A DNA stretch of 64,000 bases from Streptomyces sp. SPB162. Its GTDB lineage: Bacteria > Actinomycetota > Actinomycetes > Streptomycetales > Streptomycetaceae. The stretch covers positions 2,950,501-3,014,500 of the forward strand of contig NZ_JAQFII010000001.1 of assembly GCF_029504575.1 (NCBI RefSeq), written 5' to 3'. This document shows positions 24,562 through 33,777 of this stretch, piece by piece. The notes under the pieces were generated by a model that was given only the letters and a program-made list of their open reading frames with translations, made no database searches and was not told where the DNA came from. Positions within the stretch are counted from its first letter, which is position 1; each line of letters begins with the position of its first letter. A program made the position numbers and the translations under genes.

Positions 24562-26889
24562 TCAGTCCCGCAGCAGGTCGGGGACCCCGGAAGCGTCCGG
24601 GCTGTCGCGCTCGCCGGAGAGCACCGTGAGCCGCTGGGTGGCGCGGGTCAGCGCCACGTAGAGCACCCGCAGCCCGGCCGGCGACTCATCGGCGATCTCC
24701 GCCGGAGAGACCACGATCGTCGCGTCGTACTCCAGCCCCTTGGCCTCCAGGCTGCCCAGCGCCACCACCCGCTCGCCGAGCCCCGCCAGCCACTTGCGGG
24801 CCTGTCCGCGGCGGCCCATGGCCACCACAACGCCCACCGTGCCGTCCACGTCCGCCAGCAGCAGTTCGGCCTCCGCGCGCACCGCCGCCCCCAGATCGGC
24901 GTCCGCCACCGTGAAGCGCGGCACCAGCCCCGTGGAGCGCACCGCGCGCGGCGACTCCATGCCGGGCATCGCCAGCTTCAGCACCTTCGCCGCCAGGTCG
25001 GCGATCTCGGAGGGGTTGCGGTAGTTGACCGTCAGGGTGAAGCGGCGGCGCGGCCGGCTGCCGAGCGCCTCCTCGCGCGCCTGGGCGGCCTCGTCGGGGT
25101 CCGTCCAGGAACTCTGCGCCGGGTCGCCGACGATCGTCCAGGTCGCGGTCCTGCCGCGGCGGCCGACCATCCGCCACTGCATCGGCGTCAAGTCCTGCGC
25201 CTCGTCGACGATGACGTGCGCGTACTCGGCCCGCTCCTCGTCGAGCCGGTCCGCCCGGTTGCGGCGGCCGCCGCCCATCCGCTCGGCCGACGTGGTGACC
25301 TCGTCGAGGCCCGTCAGCATGTCCAGCGGGTCGGCGTCGCGCTTCTTCGGCCGCGGCGGCGGGCCCAGCAGCGTCTCCAACTCGTCGAGCAGCGCCACGT
25401 CGTGCACGGTCACGCCGTCGCGGCGCAGCGAACGCGACACCCGGCGCACCTCGGGCGGGGTGAGCACCCGGCGCGCCCAGCGGCCGAGCCGCTTCTCGTC
25501 GGCCAGCGCCGCCAGCACCCCGCGCGGGGTGAGGACCGGCCAGTACCCCTGCAGGAAGTCCAGGAACTCCGGCTCCGTCGAGATGTCCTCGTCGAAGCCC
25601 TGGCGCTCCTCCGCCGCCAGCTCCTGGTCGTCGGAGCGGCGCCCGGCCTTCCGCCACAGCGCGTCCAGCAGCAGTCTGCGGGCGCGCGGACGCAGCAGGT
25701 TCACGGGGGCGGTCCCGCCCAGCACGTTGTGCCGGATCTGCGACAGCTCCTGCTCGCCGAGCTCCAGCCGGCGTCCGAAGGCGACGACGCGCAGCGTGGT
25801 GCGGGAGACCTGCGGGGCGGTGTCGTCCTCCTCGTCGTCCTCGAAGAGGGCGGCCTGCTGAGCGGACTTGACCGGCTGCGGGGCCTCCAGGGCGCCGCGG
25901 GCCGCGTTGCGCAGCACCTTCATCATGCGCAGCGAGCCCTTGATGCGGGCGACCGCGGGCTCGTCGTACAGGTCGGCCTCCACGCCGTCGACGAGCGAGC
26001 CGACGGCGCGGATCGCGACCTGGCCCTCCTCGCCGAGCGACGGCAGGACGCCTTCCGTGTACGCCACCAGCAGCGGCGTCGGGCTGACGACCAGGATGCC
26101 GCCCGCGTACCGGCGGCGGTCCTGGTAGAGCAGGTACGCGGCGCGGTGCAGCGCCACCGCCGTCTTGCCGGTGCCGGGGCCCCCGGTGACCTCCGTGACG
26201 GAGGCGGCGGGTGCCCTGATCACCATGTCCTGCTCGGCCTGGATGCTCGCCACGATGTCGCGCATCGTGTGGCTGCGGGCCTGCCCGAGCGCGGCCATCA
26301 GCGCGCCGTCACCGACCACCGGCAGCCCGGTCTCCAGCTCCGGACGCAGCAGGTCGTCCTCCACCCCCAGCACCCTGCGGCCCTTGGAACGGATGACGCG
26401 GCGGCGCACCACCCGTCCGGGGGCGACCGGGGTCGAGCGGTAGAACGGCGCGGCCGCGGGCGCCCGCCAGTCGATCACCAGCGGCGCGTAGTCGGCGTCC
26501 AGGACGCCGATGCGGCCGATGTGCAGCACTTCCGCGATCTGCGCCGCGTCGTTCACGACGGCGTCGTCCGCCGGTTCGAGCGAGGTGAACGCGCCGTCGG
26601 CGCCACGCTTCCCGTCCTTGCCCTGCAGCAGGTCGATCCGTCCGAAGAGGAAGTCCTCGAACTCCGCGTTCAGCCGGTTGAGGTGCAGCCCGGCGCGGAA
26701 CACCTGCGCGTCGCGCTCGGCGAGCGCGCCGGGTGTGCCCACCTGGCCGCGCTTGGCGGCGTCATCCATGAGGAACTCGGCTTCGTGGATCTTCTCCTCG
26801 AGCCGGCGGTACACCCGGTCCAGGTGCGCCTGTTCGACGGCGATCTCCACGTCCCGGACCCCCCCGGGCGCTGCGGTTTGCGCGGCCAC
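24562..26889 (-). CDS. helD: HelD-like superfamily I helicase (RNA polymerase-associated)
   Basis: A 775-residue UvrD/Rep-related ATPase. Motif I is TGGPGTGKTAVALHR (Lys242), motif II IVDEAQDLTPMQW, motif III-IV region TIVGDPAQSSW and motif VI VLYVALTRATQRL. The N-terminal 150 residues include a coiled-coil arm (LDRVYRRLEEKIHEAEFL) as in HelD proteins that clear or recycle RNA polymerase; related actinobacterial HelR proteins protect it from rifamycins. No rifamycin-associated 19-bp element is seen upstream. GTG 26889 follows GGAGAAGGGGG. Acidic residues cluster in an insert (FEDDEEDDTAP). Function as HelD rather than a repair helicase is inferred from the domain order. Confidence 0.86.
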   Translation of the reverse strand: MAAQTAAPGGVRDVEIAVEQAHLDRVYRRLEEKIHEAEFLMDDAAKRGQVGTPGALAERDAQVFRAGLHLNRLNAEFEDFLFGRIDLLQGKDGKRGADGAFTSLEPADDAVVNDAAQIAEVLHIGRIGVLDADYAPLVIDWRAPAAAPFYRSTPVAPGRVVRRRVIRSKGRRVLGVEDDLLRPELETGLPVVGDGALMAALGQARSHTMRDIVASIQAEQDMVIRAPAASVTEVTGGPGTGKTAVALHRAAYLLYQDRRRYAGGILVVSPTPLLVAYTEGVLPSLGEEGQVAIRAVGSLVDGVEADLYDEPAVARIKGSLRMMKVLRNAARGALEAPQPVKSAQQAALFEDDEEDDTAPQVSRTTLRVVAFGRRLELGEQELSQIRHNVLGGTAPVNLLRPRARRLLLDALWRKAGRRSDDQELAAEERQGFDEDISTEPEFLDFLQGYWPVLTPRGVLAALADEKRLGRWARRVLTPPEVRRVSRSLRRDGVTVHDVALLDELETLLGPPPRPKKRDADPLDMLTGLDEVTTSAERMGGGRRNRADRLDEERAEYAHVIVDEAQDLTPMQWRMVGRRGRTATWTIVGDPAQSSWTDPDEAAQAREEALGSRPRRRFTLTVNYRNPSEIADLAAKVLKLAMPGMESPRAVRSTGLVPRFTVADADLGAAVRAEAELLLADVDGTVGVVVAMGRRGQARKWLAGLGERVVALGSLEAKGLEYDATIVVSPAEIADESPAGLRVLYVALTRATQRLTVLSGERDSPDASGVPDLLRD

Positions 26890-27222
26890 GCAAGACCCCC
26901 TTCTCCTGTGCGTTGAGAGCGCTCCGTGCGGGTTCGGCTACACGCACGGGGCAGCCTGCAACCGTACGCGACCCGCGCCCCCCTGCGCACCACTCCGCCT
27001 GCGACGGGCTTGTGATTCCCCACCTCTGGTCGATCACGGGCCGTCGAAGCGGGGGCCGCGCCCGCGGGTGTCGCGCCATCCCGCTCCGATCGCGCTCCCT
27101 CCCGCCCACCGGCCGTCCACACACCTGCCCACTGGCCCGTCCCTTGACCTAGCCCACGTGGGCCGGGCGGGGCACTCTGGGGGCAGCGGGTCACGGGCGG
27201 CAGCGGGAAGGGTGACAGGCAC
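26890..27222. other. Divergent intergenic region helD / CGNR gene
   Basis: A 333-bp divergent gap. The only clear elements are the helD ribosome site, a TTGACC at 27144-27149 on the plus strand and the adjoining 12-bp palindrome at 27152-27163. No small gene is evident. Confidence 0.5.
27152..27163. promoter_or_regulatory. Palindrome GCCCACGTGGGC in the CGNR gene promoter
   Basis: A perfect 12-bp palindrome located within the presumed spacer after TTGACC (27144-27149), 60 bp before the CGNR gene. Such a position suits a repressor operator, perhaps for the adjacent gene product itself. Confidence 0.35.
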
Positions 27223-27900
27223 ATGACGGTTACGGGCTCCTCCGAGCTTCGATTCGACACCGGGCGGGTGAGTCTCGACCTTCTCGCGACGGTCTCCGGA
27301 CGGCTCTGCGAGGAGCCGGTCGACCGTCTCGACTCGCCGCGCCGCCTCACCCAGTGGCTGTACGGGGCCGGGCTCGTCCCGAGCGGTACGGCGCTGGCCG
27401 TCGACGCGGCGTGGCTCGGCCGCTTCCTGGTGCTGCGGGACGTGCTGCGGCGGGTCGTGGCGACGCAGCTGGCCGCCGGGCCGCGGGACGGCGCGCCGCC
27501 CTCGCCCTCGGCGGGACCGCCCGCCGAGTCCTCCGCCGATGCCGCGGATCCGCTGTCGACGACGCCCTCGGCCGCCGACGTCTCCCGGCTCAACGCCGCC
27601 GCGCTGGCCGCGCCGCCCGCGCCCAGTGCCCGGCCCGCGCCGGACGGCACCCTCGTCCGCACCCTGGCCGCGCAGCCCGACTGCGGCGCCCTGCTGGCGG
27701 CCGTCGCGCGCGACGCGGTCGAGTTGCTCACGGACCCCCTCGCACGGGCCCAGCTGCGGCAGTGCGAGGGGGAGAGCTGTTCCCTGGTCTACCTCGACGC
27801 GTCGCGCGGGCGCCGCCGCCGCTGGTGCAGCAGCGAGATCTGCGGCAACCGCGAACGCGTCGCCCGCCACCGCCGAAGGGCGGTCGCCGCCCAGACCTGA
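27223..27900 (+). CDS. CGNR zinc-finger (ABATE domain) protein, putative regulator
   Basis: A 225-residue protein with an N-terminal ABATE-type domain (FDTGRVSLDLLATVSGRL) and a C-terminal CGNR zinc finger: CEGESCSLVYLDASRGRRRRWCSSEICGNRERVARHR, here cited only by its key Cys pairs at C-x4-C and C-x4-CGNR. The region between them is Pro/Ala-rich and low in complexity (about residues 85-140), longer than usual. The family is thought to bind DNA. ATG 27223 follows GGAAGGGTGACAGG. It converges on the uroporphyrinogen synthase gene across a minisatellite. Confidence 0.83.
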   Translation: MTVTGSSELRFDTGRVSLDLLATVSGRLCEEPVDRLDSPRRLTQWLYGAGLVPSGTALAVDAAWLGRFLVLRDVLRRVVATQLAAGPRDGAPPSPSAGPPAESSADAADPLSTTPSAADVSRLNAAALAAPPAPSARPAPDGTLVRTLAAQPDCGALLAAVARDAVELLTDPLARAQLRQCEGESCSLVYLDASRGRRRRWCSSEICGNRERVARHRRRAVAAQT

Positions 27901-27910
27901 CCACCCACCG

Positions 27911-28109
27911 CCGGATCCGGGGGGCCGCCGGATCCGGGCCACTGGTTCCGGGGCTACTGCTTCCGGAGCTACTGCTTCCGGGGGCCACAGGTTCCGGGGC
28001 TACTGGTTTCCGGGGTCACTGGTTCAGGGGGCCACCGGTTCAGGGGGCCACCGGTTCAGGAGGCCACCGGTTCAGGAGGCCACCGGTTCAGGAGGCCACC
28101 GGCTCCGGG
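27911..28109. repeat. Minisatellite of 15-16-bp repeats in a convergent gap
   Basis: Five exact-length 16-bp units (GGTTCAGGAGGCCACC or GGTTCAGGGGGCCACC) run from 28021 to 28100. They are preceded by about seven degenerate units of 15-17 bp with the theme CACTGGTTCCGGGGCT back to about 27911. The array fills the whole space between two convergent genes. The 3' units are more alike than the 5' units, which suggests recent expansion at that end. Confidence 0.85.
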
Positions 28110-28110
28110 G

Positions 28111-29466
28111 TTACTCCTCCCCCGCGTATTTCTCGTCCGCCAGGGGATCGAGCGCCAGCCGGTATCCCCTCTTCACGACGGTCTGGATGAGTTTGGGCGC
28201 GCCCAGCGCCGTCCTCAGCCGGGCCATCGCCGTCTCGACCGCGTGCTCGTCGCTGCCCGCGCCCGGCAGGGCCTTCAACAGGTCCGCGCGCGGGACGACC
28301 CACCCCGGCCGTCGCGCCAGTGCCCGCAGCAGAGCCATGCCGGCGGGCGGCACGGCCCGCAGTTCGCCGTCGACGACGGCCGCCTGGCCGCGGATCTCGA
28401 TCCGGCGGCCCGCGACGGGCAACGCCCGGACCCGCCCCGGCAGTTCCGCGGCGATCAGCTGGACGAGCGGGCCGAGCCGGAAGCGGTCCGGTTGGAACGT
28501 CGGGATGTCGTGCGCCTCCAGCGGCAGGGCGGTGACAGGCCCCACACAGGCCGGCAGGACGTCGTGCCGCAGCGCGTCGAGCAGCTTGTCGAGCCGGCCG
28601 AGCCGGTCGGCGCGTTCCAGCAGGGAGACCACCGCGGGCGCGCTCGTGAAGCTCACCGCGTCGAGCGACCGGGCGATCGCCGCTTCGATGAGCCGGTCGA
28701 CGGGCCCGAGGTCCTCCGGCGCCATCCACCGGTACACCGGCACGCCGACGACCTCCGCGCCCGCCGCCCGCAGCGACTCGATGAAGCCGGGCAGCGGCTC
28801 GCCGTGCAGCTGGACGGCGATCCGCCGCCCCTCCACGCCCTGCTCCAGGAGCCGGTCGAGGACCTCGGCCATCGACTCGGAGGCCGGCGACCAGCTCTCC
28901 GTCAGGCCGGCCGCCCGGATCGCCCCCTTCACCTTGGGGCCGCGGGCCAGCACCTCCACCTCGCCCAGCCGGGCCAGCAGGGCCTCGCCGAGGCCCCAAC
29001 CGTCGGCGGCGCCGACCCAGCCGCGGAAGCCGATCGCGGTGGTGGCCACCACGATGTCCGGACCGTTGTCGAGCAGCTCCTTGGTCGCCGAGAGGAGTTC
29101 CGCGTCGTCCAGCAGCGGCACGATCCGCAGCGCGGGCGCCCGCAGCACCACCGCTCCGCGCCGCTCCAGCAGCGCCACCAGCTCGTCGGCCCGCCGGGCC
29201 GCCGTCACCCCGACCGTGAAACCGGCCAGCGGCAGCACGGACGCGGCCGCCGCGAGCCTCGCGGGAGCCGTGACCGGCACCGCCGTGACCGGCACCGCCG
29301 TGACCGGCACCGCGGACTCGCCGGGCGTCGTCTCGGCGGGTACGGACTCGGCCGGTCCGGACGCGACAGGCCCGGATTCGGTGGGTGTGGACCCGGTGTC
29401 CACGGTCGCGTCGGCGGACGGCGCCCGCGCGCCGTCCTCCCGCTGTTCTGCCTTCCGCACCTGCAT
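28111..29466 (-). CDS. Uroporphyrinogen-III synthase fused to a winged-helix DNA-binding domain
   Basis: A 451-residue fusion. Residues about 75-345 are a HemD domain (LAGFTVGVTAARRADELVAL; LDAVSFTSAPAVVSLLERA) that cyclises hydroxymethylbilane on the route to sirohaem and haem. Residues about 360-445 are a Trans_reg_C winged helix (LLRALARRPGWVVPRADLL; HAVETAMARLRTALG; VKRGYRLAL). Such fusions typically accompany nitrate/nitrite assimilation genes in actinobacteria, and narK lies directly upstream. The first 70 residues are a low-complexity leader containing three AVPVT units, encoded by a 15-bp tandem repeat at 29270-29314. ATG 29466 follows GGAGCGGGG. Confidence 0.88.
   Translation of the reverse strand: MQVRKAEQREDGARAPSADATVDTGSTPTESGPVASGPAESVPAETTPGESAVPVTAVPVTAVPVTAPARLAAAASVLPLAGFTVGVTAARRADELVALLERRGAVVLRAPALRIVPLLDDAELLSATKELLDNGPDIVVATTAIGFRGWVGAADGWGLGEALLARLGEVEVLARGPKVKGAIRAAGLTESWSPASESMAEVLDRLLEQGVEGRRIAVQLHGEPLPGFIESLRAAGAEVVGVPVYRWMAPEDLGPVDRLIEAAIARSLDAVSFTSAPAVVSLLERADRLGRLDKLLDALRHDVLPACVGPVTALPLEAHDIPTFQPDRFRLGPLVQLIAAELPGRVRALPVAGRRIEIRGQAAVVDGELRAVPPAGMALLRALARRPGWVVPRADLLKALPGAGSDEHAVETAMARLRTALGAPKLIQTVVKRGYRLALDPLADEKYAGEE
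29270..29314. repeat. 15-bp tandem repeat inside the HemD-fusion gene
   Basis: Three copies of GTGACCGGCACCGCC (the third differs in its last base) encode the AVPVT repeats of the N-terminal leader. The unit is a multiple of three, so copy-number change would keep the frame. Confidence 0.85.
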
Positions 29467-29644
29467 GGCTTGCCCCGCTCCGCTGGAGGTACACGTATCT
29501 GGTGGCCCCCGCCGCCGGTGGATGGCTCACATCCGGCCTTCCCGCCGGTCAGAGCATCGTGCCAACCCGGGGTGACGGGCGGGGTTCGCCCGGATTTCCC
29601 CGGTGTTACGTGCTGGTTCCGGCCACCGGCCGGATCCGGCGGCA

Positions 29645-29687
29645 CCGGGCCCCGCCCGGCGCCGCCGCGCCGCACCCCGGGGCCCGG
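29645..29687 (-). terminator. Putative terminator of the nitrate transporter gene
   Basis: CCGGGCCCCG (29645-29654) pairs with CGGGGCCCGG (29678-29687) across a 23-nt loop, 16 bp past the stop codon at 29703. The region is so G/C rich that alternative folds exist. Confidence 0.4.
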
Positions 29688-29702
29688 CGGTGGCCGGACC
29701 CG

Positions 29703-31082
29703 TCACACCTCCGCGTAGCTCAGCTGCGGCGCCGGTTCCGTCGCCTCGGAGAGCGGCGCGGCGGTGGCGGGACGGCGGAGGTATACGGCCCAGGTGAGCG
29801 TGAAGCACACCGCGTAGAAGGCCAGGAAGGAGACGAAGGCCGGGGTGCCGGTGTGCGCGGTGAGGAAGGACTGGCGGAACGCCAGGTTGATGCCCAGGCC
29901 GCCGAGCGCGCCGACCGCGCCGATCAGTCCCATCGTGGCCCCGGAGAGCCGGCGCCCGTACGCCGCTGCCGCCTCGCCGCTGAGGCCCTTGGCGACGGCC
30001 TTGGCGTGGTAGATGCCGGGGATCATCTTGTACGTCGAGCCGTTGCCGAGCCCGGAGAGCACGAACAGGACGATGAATCCCGTGGTGAAGACCGGCAGCG
30101 ACTTCTGCACCGACCCGAGCACGACGACGAGTGTCGCCGCCGCCATCCCGAGGAAGTTCCAGAGCGTGATGCGCGCTCCCCCGAAGCGGTCCGCGAGGCG
30201 TCCGCCGACCGGGCGGATCAGCGACCCGAGCAGCGGCCCGATGAAAGTGATCGACGCGGCCTGCAGCGGGGTGCGGGCGAACTGGTTCTGCAGCACGAGG
30301 CCGAAGGCGAAGCTGTAGCCGATGAACGAGCCGAAGGTGCCGATGTAGAGGAAGGACATGATCCAGGTGTGCGCGTCCCGCACCGCCTCCCGGGCCGCGC
30401 CGGTGTCGTTCCTGACCGGTGCCAGGTTGTCCATCCGCAGCGCCGCGAGTGCCGCCGCGATCACGATGAGCGGGATGTAGACCGCGAGCAGGATGCGCGG
30501 GTGCGAGGCGCCCGCCGTCCCGATGATGAGGAGCCCGACCAGCTGGAGCACGGGCACGCCGATGTTGCCGCCGCCCGCGTTGAGCCCGAGCGCCCAGCCC
30601 TTCTTCCGGAGCGGGAAGAAGGAGTTGATGTTGGTCATGGACGAGGCGAAGTTACCGCCGCCCACCCCGGTGAGCGCCGCCACCAGCAGGAAGGTGCGGT
30701 ACGAGGTGCCGGGCTCCATCACGATCGCCGCCGCGATGGTGGGGAGCAGCAGCATCAGCGCGCTGAAGACCGTCCAGTTGCGGCCGCCGAAGCGCGCGAC
30801 GGCGAACGTGTACGGGATCCGGACGAGGGCTCCGACGGCGGTCGCCATGCCCACCAGGAAGAACTTTCCGGCCGGGTCGATGCCGTACTCGGGGCCCATG
30901 AAGAGCACCATGACCGACCAGAGGGTCCAGATCGAGAAACCGATGTGCTCGGAGAGGATCGAGAAGAGCAGATTGCGGTTGGCGGTCCTGCGCCCGCCGT
31001 TCTCCCAGAACTCGGTGTCCTCCGGGTCCCACTGCTCGATCCAGCGGCCCCCCTTGCGGGGTTCCGTGACGGTGGTGTGCAT
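29703..31082 (-). CDS. narK: NarK-type nitrate/nitrite MFS transporter
   Basis: A 459-residue, 12-helix membrane protein moving nitrate and/or nitrite. The family signatures are clear: the Gly-rich segments GVGGGNFASSMTNINSFFP in helix 5 and GLGNGSTYKMIPGI in helix 11, each holding residues that form the nitrate site in NarK/NarU structures. ATG 31082 (MHTTVTEPRKGG) gives a normal short cytoplasmic N-terminus with the typical WDPEDTEFWENGG. The neighbour on its 3' side is the HemD fusion, supporting a role in assimilation or respiration. Whether it is nitrate uptake or nitrite export cannot be told. Confidence 0.9.
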   Translation of the reverse strand: MHTTVTEPRKGGRWIEQWDPEDTEFWENGGRRTANRNLLFSILSEHIGFSIWTLWSVMVLFMGPEYGIDPAGKFFLVGMATAVGALVRIPYTFAVARFGGRNWTVFSALMLLLPTIAAAIVMEPGTSYRTFLLVAALTGVGGGNFASSMTNINSFFPLRKKGWALGLNAGGGNIGVPVLQLVGLLIIGTAGASHPRILLAVYIPLIVIAAALAALRMDNLAPVRNDTGAAREAVRDAHTWIMSFLYIGTFGSFIGYSFAFGLVLQNQFARTPLQAASITFIGPLLGSLIRPVGGRLADRFGGARITLWNFLGMAAATLVVVLGSVQKSLPVFTTGFIVLFVLSGLGNGSTYKMIPGIYHAKAVAKGLSGEAAAAYGRRLSGATMGLIGAVGALGGLGINLAFRQSFLTAHTGTPAFVSFLAFYAVCFTLTWAVYLRRPATAAPLSEATEPAPQLSYAEV

Positions 31083-31239
31083 GACGCCTCCAGGCCCTGC
31101 CGGTGTCGGGTGTCGTCCATGACAGTAGGAACGGCCGGTTACCGGCCCGATGGCCCGAGGTGACGCGGGGGGAACCATGCACTCACCCGGCGCCGGGAGG
31201 CACTGTGAGACGCGCGCGGGCGGGGTCGGGCGGACGGGG

Positions 31240-32361
31240 TCAGGACGCGGGGCGGACGTCCTCGGGTGCGGGGAGCGGTCCGGACGGCGTGTCGCCGGGC
31301 TCGGGGCGCGGTCCGGACGGCGTGTCACCCCGCTCGGGGAGCGGTCCGGACGGCGTGTCACCCCGCTCGGGGTGCGGTCCGGACGGCGCGTCGCCGGGCC
31401 CGGGGAGCGCCGCGAGGCGGGCGTCGGGGTCCGGGAGCCAGCTGCCGGCGGGCCGGTGCAGCCAGTGCCCGGCCGCCGCCAGGGCGGTCACCGCCTCGTG
31501 CAGGGCGGCCAGCCCGGGGTGGCGCAGCCCGCGGCGCCAGACCATCGAGACCAGGGCGAGCGGGACGGGGTCCACCAGCGGCCGGAGCACCGCACCCGGC
31601 ATGTCGAGGAACTCCGTGGTGGCCAGCACCGGCCAGCGGTGCTTCGCCACCAGCCGGATGAACTCCGCCGCGCCCTCGATCTGCGGGAAGGGCGCGGCCA
31701 CCGCGATCCCCCGGCCCGCGAAGAGCCGCTCGGCCAGATCGGTCCACTCCGTGGTGGTCGGATTGCCGGCCCCGGCGTACAGCGTCTCCCCCGCCAGCGC
31801 GTCCAGCGGGATCCGCTCCAGCCGCGCGAGCGGGTGGTCCTGCGGCAGGACGACGGCCATCGGTTCGTAGCGCACCGGCCGGTGGTCGAGTCGGGACAGG
31901 GCGGCCGGGGCCAGCCCGGCGACGCGGCCGAAGGAGACGTCGAGCCGGCCGGCGAGGATGTCGGCGGCGGCGCCGGTCAGGCCGCTGTGGAAGCGGGCGA
32001 TCAGCTCGCTGCCGGGGGCCGTCGCGCGCGCCTCGTCCAGCACCCGGCGCCCGGTGCTGACGGGCGCGCTGACGTCGACGAGCAGCGGCCGGTCGGCTGC
32101 CGCGAAGGCCGCGGCCAGCTCGTCCTGCGCCGCGAGCACCCGCCGCGCGTGGGGAAGGAGCCGCTCCCCGTCGGCGGTGAGTTCGACGCGCCGGGTGGTG
32201 CGGACGAACAGGTCGGTGCCCAACTCGCGCTCCAGCCGCCGGATGTCGCGGCTGAGGGCCTGCTGCGCCACGTAGAGCGCCGCCGCGGCGCGGGAGAAGT
32301 GCAGTTCCTCGGCGACTGCGACGAACGCGCGCAGCAGGCGGGGTTCCAGATCATGGGGCAC
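31240..32361 (-). CDS. LysR-family transcriptional regulator with a repetitive C-terminal tail
   Basis: About 373 residues from GTG 32361 (a TTG at 32394 is an alternative). The N-terminal HTH is LLRAFVAVAEELHFSRAAAAL; the effector domain follows to about residue 310. The tail is four 11-residue units of the type GDTPSGPLPER, encoded by a 33-bp tandem repeat, not part of the family fold. The gene is divergent from the MFS transporter at 32463, the usual LysR arrangement, so that transporter is the likely target. The inducer is unknown. Confidence 0.86.
   Translation of the reverse strand: MPHDLEPRLLRAFVAVAEELHFSRAAAALYVAQQALSRDIRRLERELGTDLFVRTTRRVELTADGERLLPHARRVLAAQDELAAAFAAADRPLLVDVSAPVSTGRRVLDEARATAPGSELIARFHSGLTGAAADILAGRLDVSFGRVAGLAPAALSRLDHRPVRYEPMAVVLPQDHPLARLERIPLDALAGETLYAGAGNPTTTEWTDLAERLFAGRGIAVAAPFPQIEGAAEFIRLVAKHRWPVLATTEFLDMPGAVLRPLVDPVPLALVSMVWRRGLRHPGLAALHEAVTALAAAGHWLHRPAGSWLPDPDARLAALPGPGDAPSGPHPERGDTPSGPLPERGDTPSGPRPEPGDTPSGPLPAPEDVRPAS
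31277..31408. repeat. 33-bp tandem repeat (4 copies) in the LysR gene
   Basis: Units begin GGTCCGGACGGCG at 31277, 31310, 31343 and 31376. They are in frame, encode the Pro/Gly-rich 11-residue repeats at the regulator's C-terminus and differ by only a few bases. Confidence 0.9.
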
Positions 32362-32462
32362 GCCGCCATTGAACACCCGCCCGTCGATTGACAACGCGGA
32401 CGCGTCAATGGCCGCCGATCAGGTGTTGGACCGCGGCAACGGCCCGCGGCCAGGCTGATCAC

Positions 32463-33776
32463 ATGCACCGTCACCCTCCCGCACCGCTGCTCCTCGCCGC
32501 CGCCGGCGGCACCCTGATCGCCGCGGACCGGACCGTCATCCACCGCACCGCCGACCACCGGGCCGCCAGGCGCCCCGGCGCCGTCCGGCCGCCCGGCCGC
32601 TTCGCCGCCTACCGGGGGATCTTCGCCGCTCCGGGCACCGCCGCGTTCACCGTGGGCAGCCTGCTGTCCCGCGCCCCGATGGGGATGTTCGGCGTCAGCC
32701 TGATCATCATGATCGCCACGACCCGCGGCTCCTACGCCCTCGCGGGTGCCGTGGCCGCCGCCGGCATGGCCGCGACCGCGGTCCTGGCCCCGCTCACAGC
32801 CCGCCTCACCGACCGGTACGGACAGGCCAGGGTCGCGCTGCCCGCCACCGTGTGGGCCGTGGCGGCCTGCCTCGCCCTGCTGCTGTGCGTGCGGTACGAC
32901 GCCCCCTCGTGGACGCTCTTCGCCACGTACATCGCCAGGTCGACCACTCCGAACACCGGCGGCATGGCCCGCGCCCGCTGGGCGCACCTCTACCGCGACG
33001 ACCCCGCGGCCCGCCACGTCGCCAACTCCTTCGAGCAGGTCGCCGACGAACTCTGCTACCTGCTCGGCCCGATCCTGGCCGCGTTCCTGTGCACCGCGCT
33101 CTTCCCCGAGGCGGGCATGCTGGTCGCCAACGTCCTGCTGCTCGTCGGCGTCCTGCTCTTCATCGCCCAGCGCGGCACGGAGCCGCCCGCCGCGGGACGC
33201 CCCGCGACCCGCTCCGGCTCCCTGCTGCGCGCACCCGGCCTGCCGCCCCTGCTGGCGGTGTTCCTCTGCACCGGGATGATCTTCGGCGCGCTGGAGGTCA
33301 CCACCATCGCCTTCGCCGATGCCCGCGGGCACGCGTCGGCCGCCGGCGCCGTCCTCGCCCTGCAGGCCGCCGGGTCCGGTATCGCGGGCCTGCTCTACGG
33401 CCTGTCCCGGCCCACCGGGCCCGCCACGGCCCGCTTCGCGGCCACGGTGGCGGCGATGGCGGCCCTGATGGCCCTGCCGCTGCTCGCCCGCGACCTGCCG
33501 ACGCTCGCCTGCTGCCTCTTCCTCGCCGGCTGCGCCACCGCGCCCACCATGGTCAACGGCATGACCCTGGTGCAGAACCTCGCGCCGCCGAACCGCCTCA
33601 ACGAGGGGATGACGCTCGCCGTCACCGCCATCCTGGCCGGCATCTCCGCCGGCGCCGCCCTGGCCGGCACCGTCGCCGAACGTCTCCCTCCCGGCACCGG
33701 CTTCTGGCTGCCCGCCGCCGCGGGCGCCCTCGCCGCAGGCCTGGCCCTGCGGGTGCGCGCCGGCTCCAGGGCATGA
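32463..33776 (+). CDS. MFS transporter
   Basis: A 437-residue membrane protein with about 12 hydrophobic segments and typical MFS loops (LTARLTDRYGQARVALPATV between helices 2 and 3). A 40-residue cytoplasmic N-terminus rich in His and Arg precedes helix 1. ATG 32463 is chosen because the codons further upstream overlap the divergent promoter. It may be an efflux system controlled by the divergent LysR regulator 100 bp away. Substrate unknown. It ends at a hairpin shared with the convergent tmRNA gene. Confidence 0.83.
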   Translation: MHRHPPAPLLLAAAGGTLIAADRTVIHRTADHRAARRPGAVRPPGRFAAYRGIFAAPGTAAFTVGSLLSRAPMGMFGVSLIIMIATTRGSYALAGAVAAAGMAATAVLAPLTARLTDRYGQARVALPATVWAVAACLALLLCVRYDAPSWTLFATYIARSTTPNTGGMARARWAHLYRDDPAARHVANSFEQVADELCYLLGPILAAFLCTALFPEAGMLVANVLLLVGVLLFIAQRGTEPPAAGRPATRSGSLLRAPGLPPLLAVFLCTGMIFGALEVTTIAFADARGHASAAGAVLALQAAGSGIAGLLYGLSRPTGPATARFAATVAAMAALMALPLLARDLPTLACCLFLAGCATAPTMVNGMTLVQNLAPPNRLNEGMTLAVTAILAGISAGAALAGTVAERLPPGTGFWLPAAAGALAAGLALRVRAGSRA

Positions 33777-33777
33777 G

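Noticed and set aside
26890-27222. A rifamycin-associated element before helD
   Set aside because: I looked for the 19-bp palindrome known from rifamycin-responsive promoters and did not find it.
27911-28109. CRISPR-like array of 16-bp units
   Set aside because: The units are contiguous with no spacers. It is a minisatellite.
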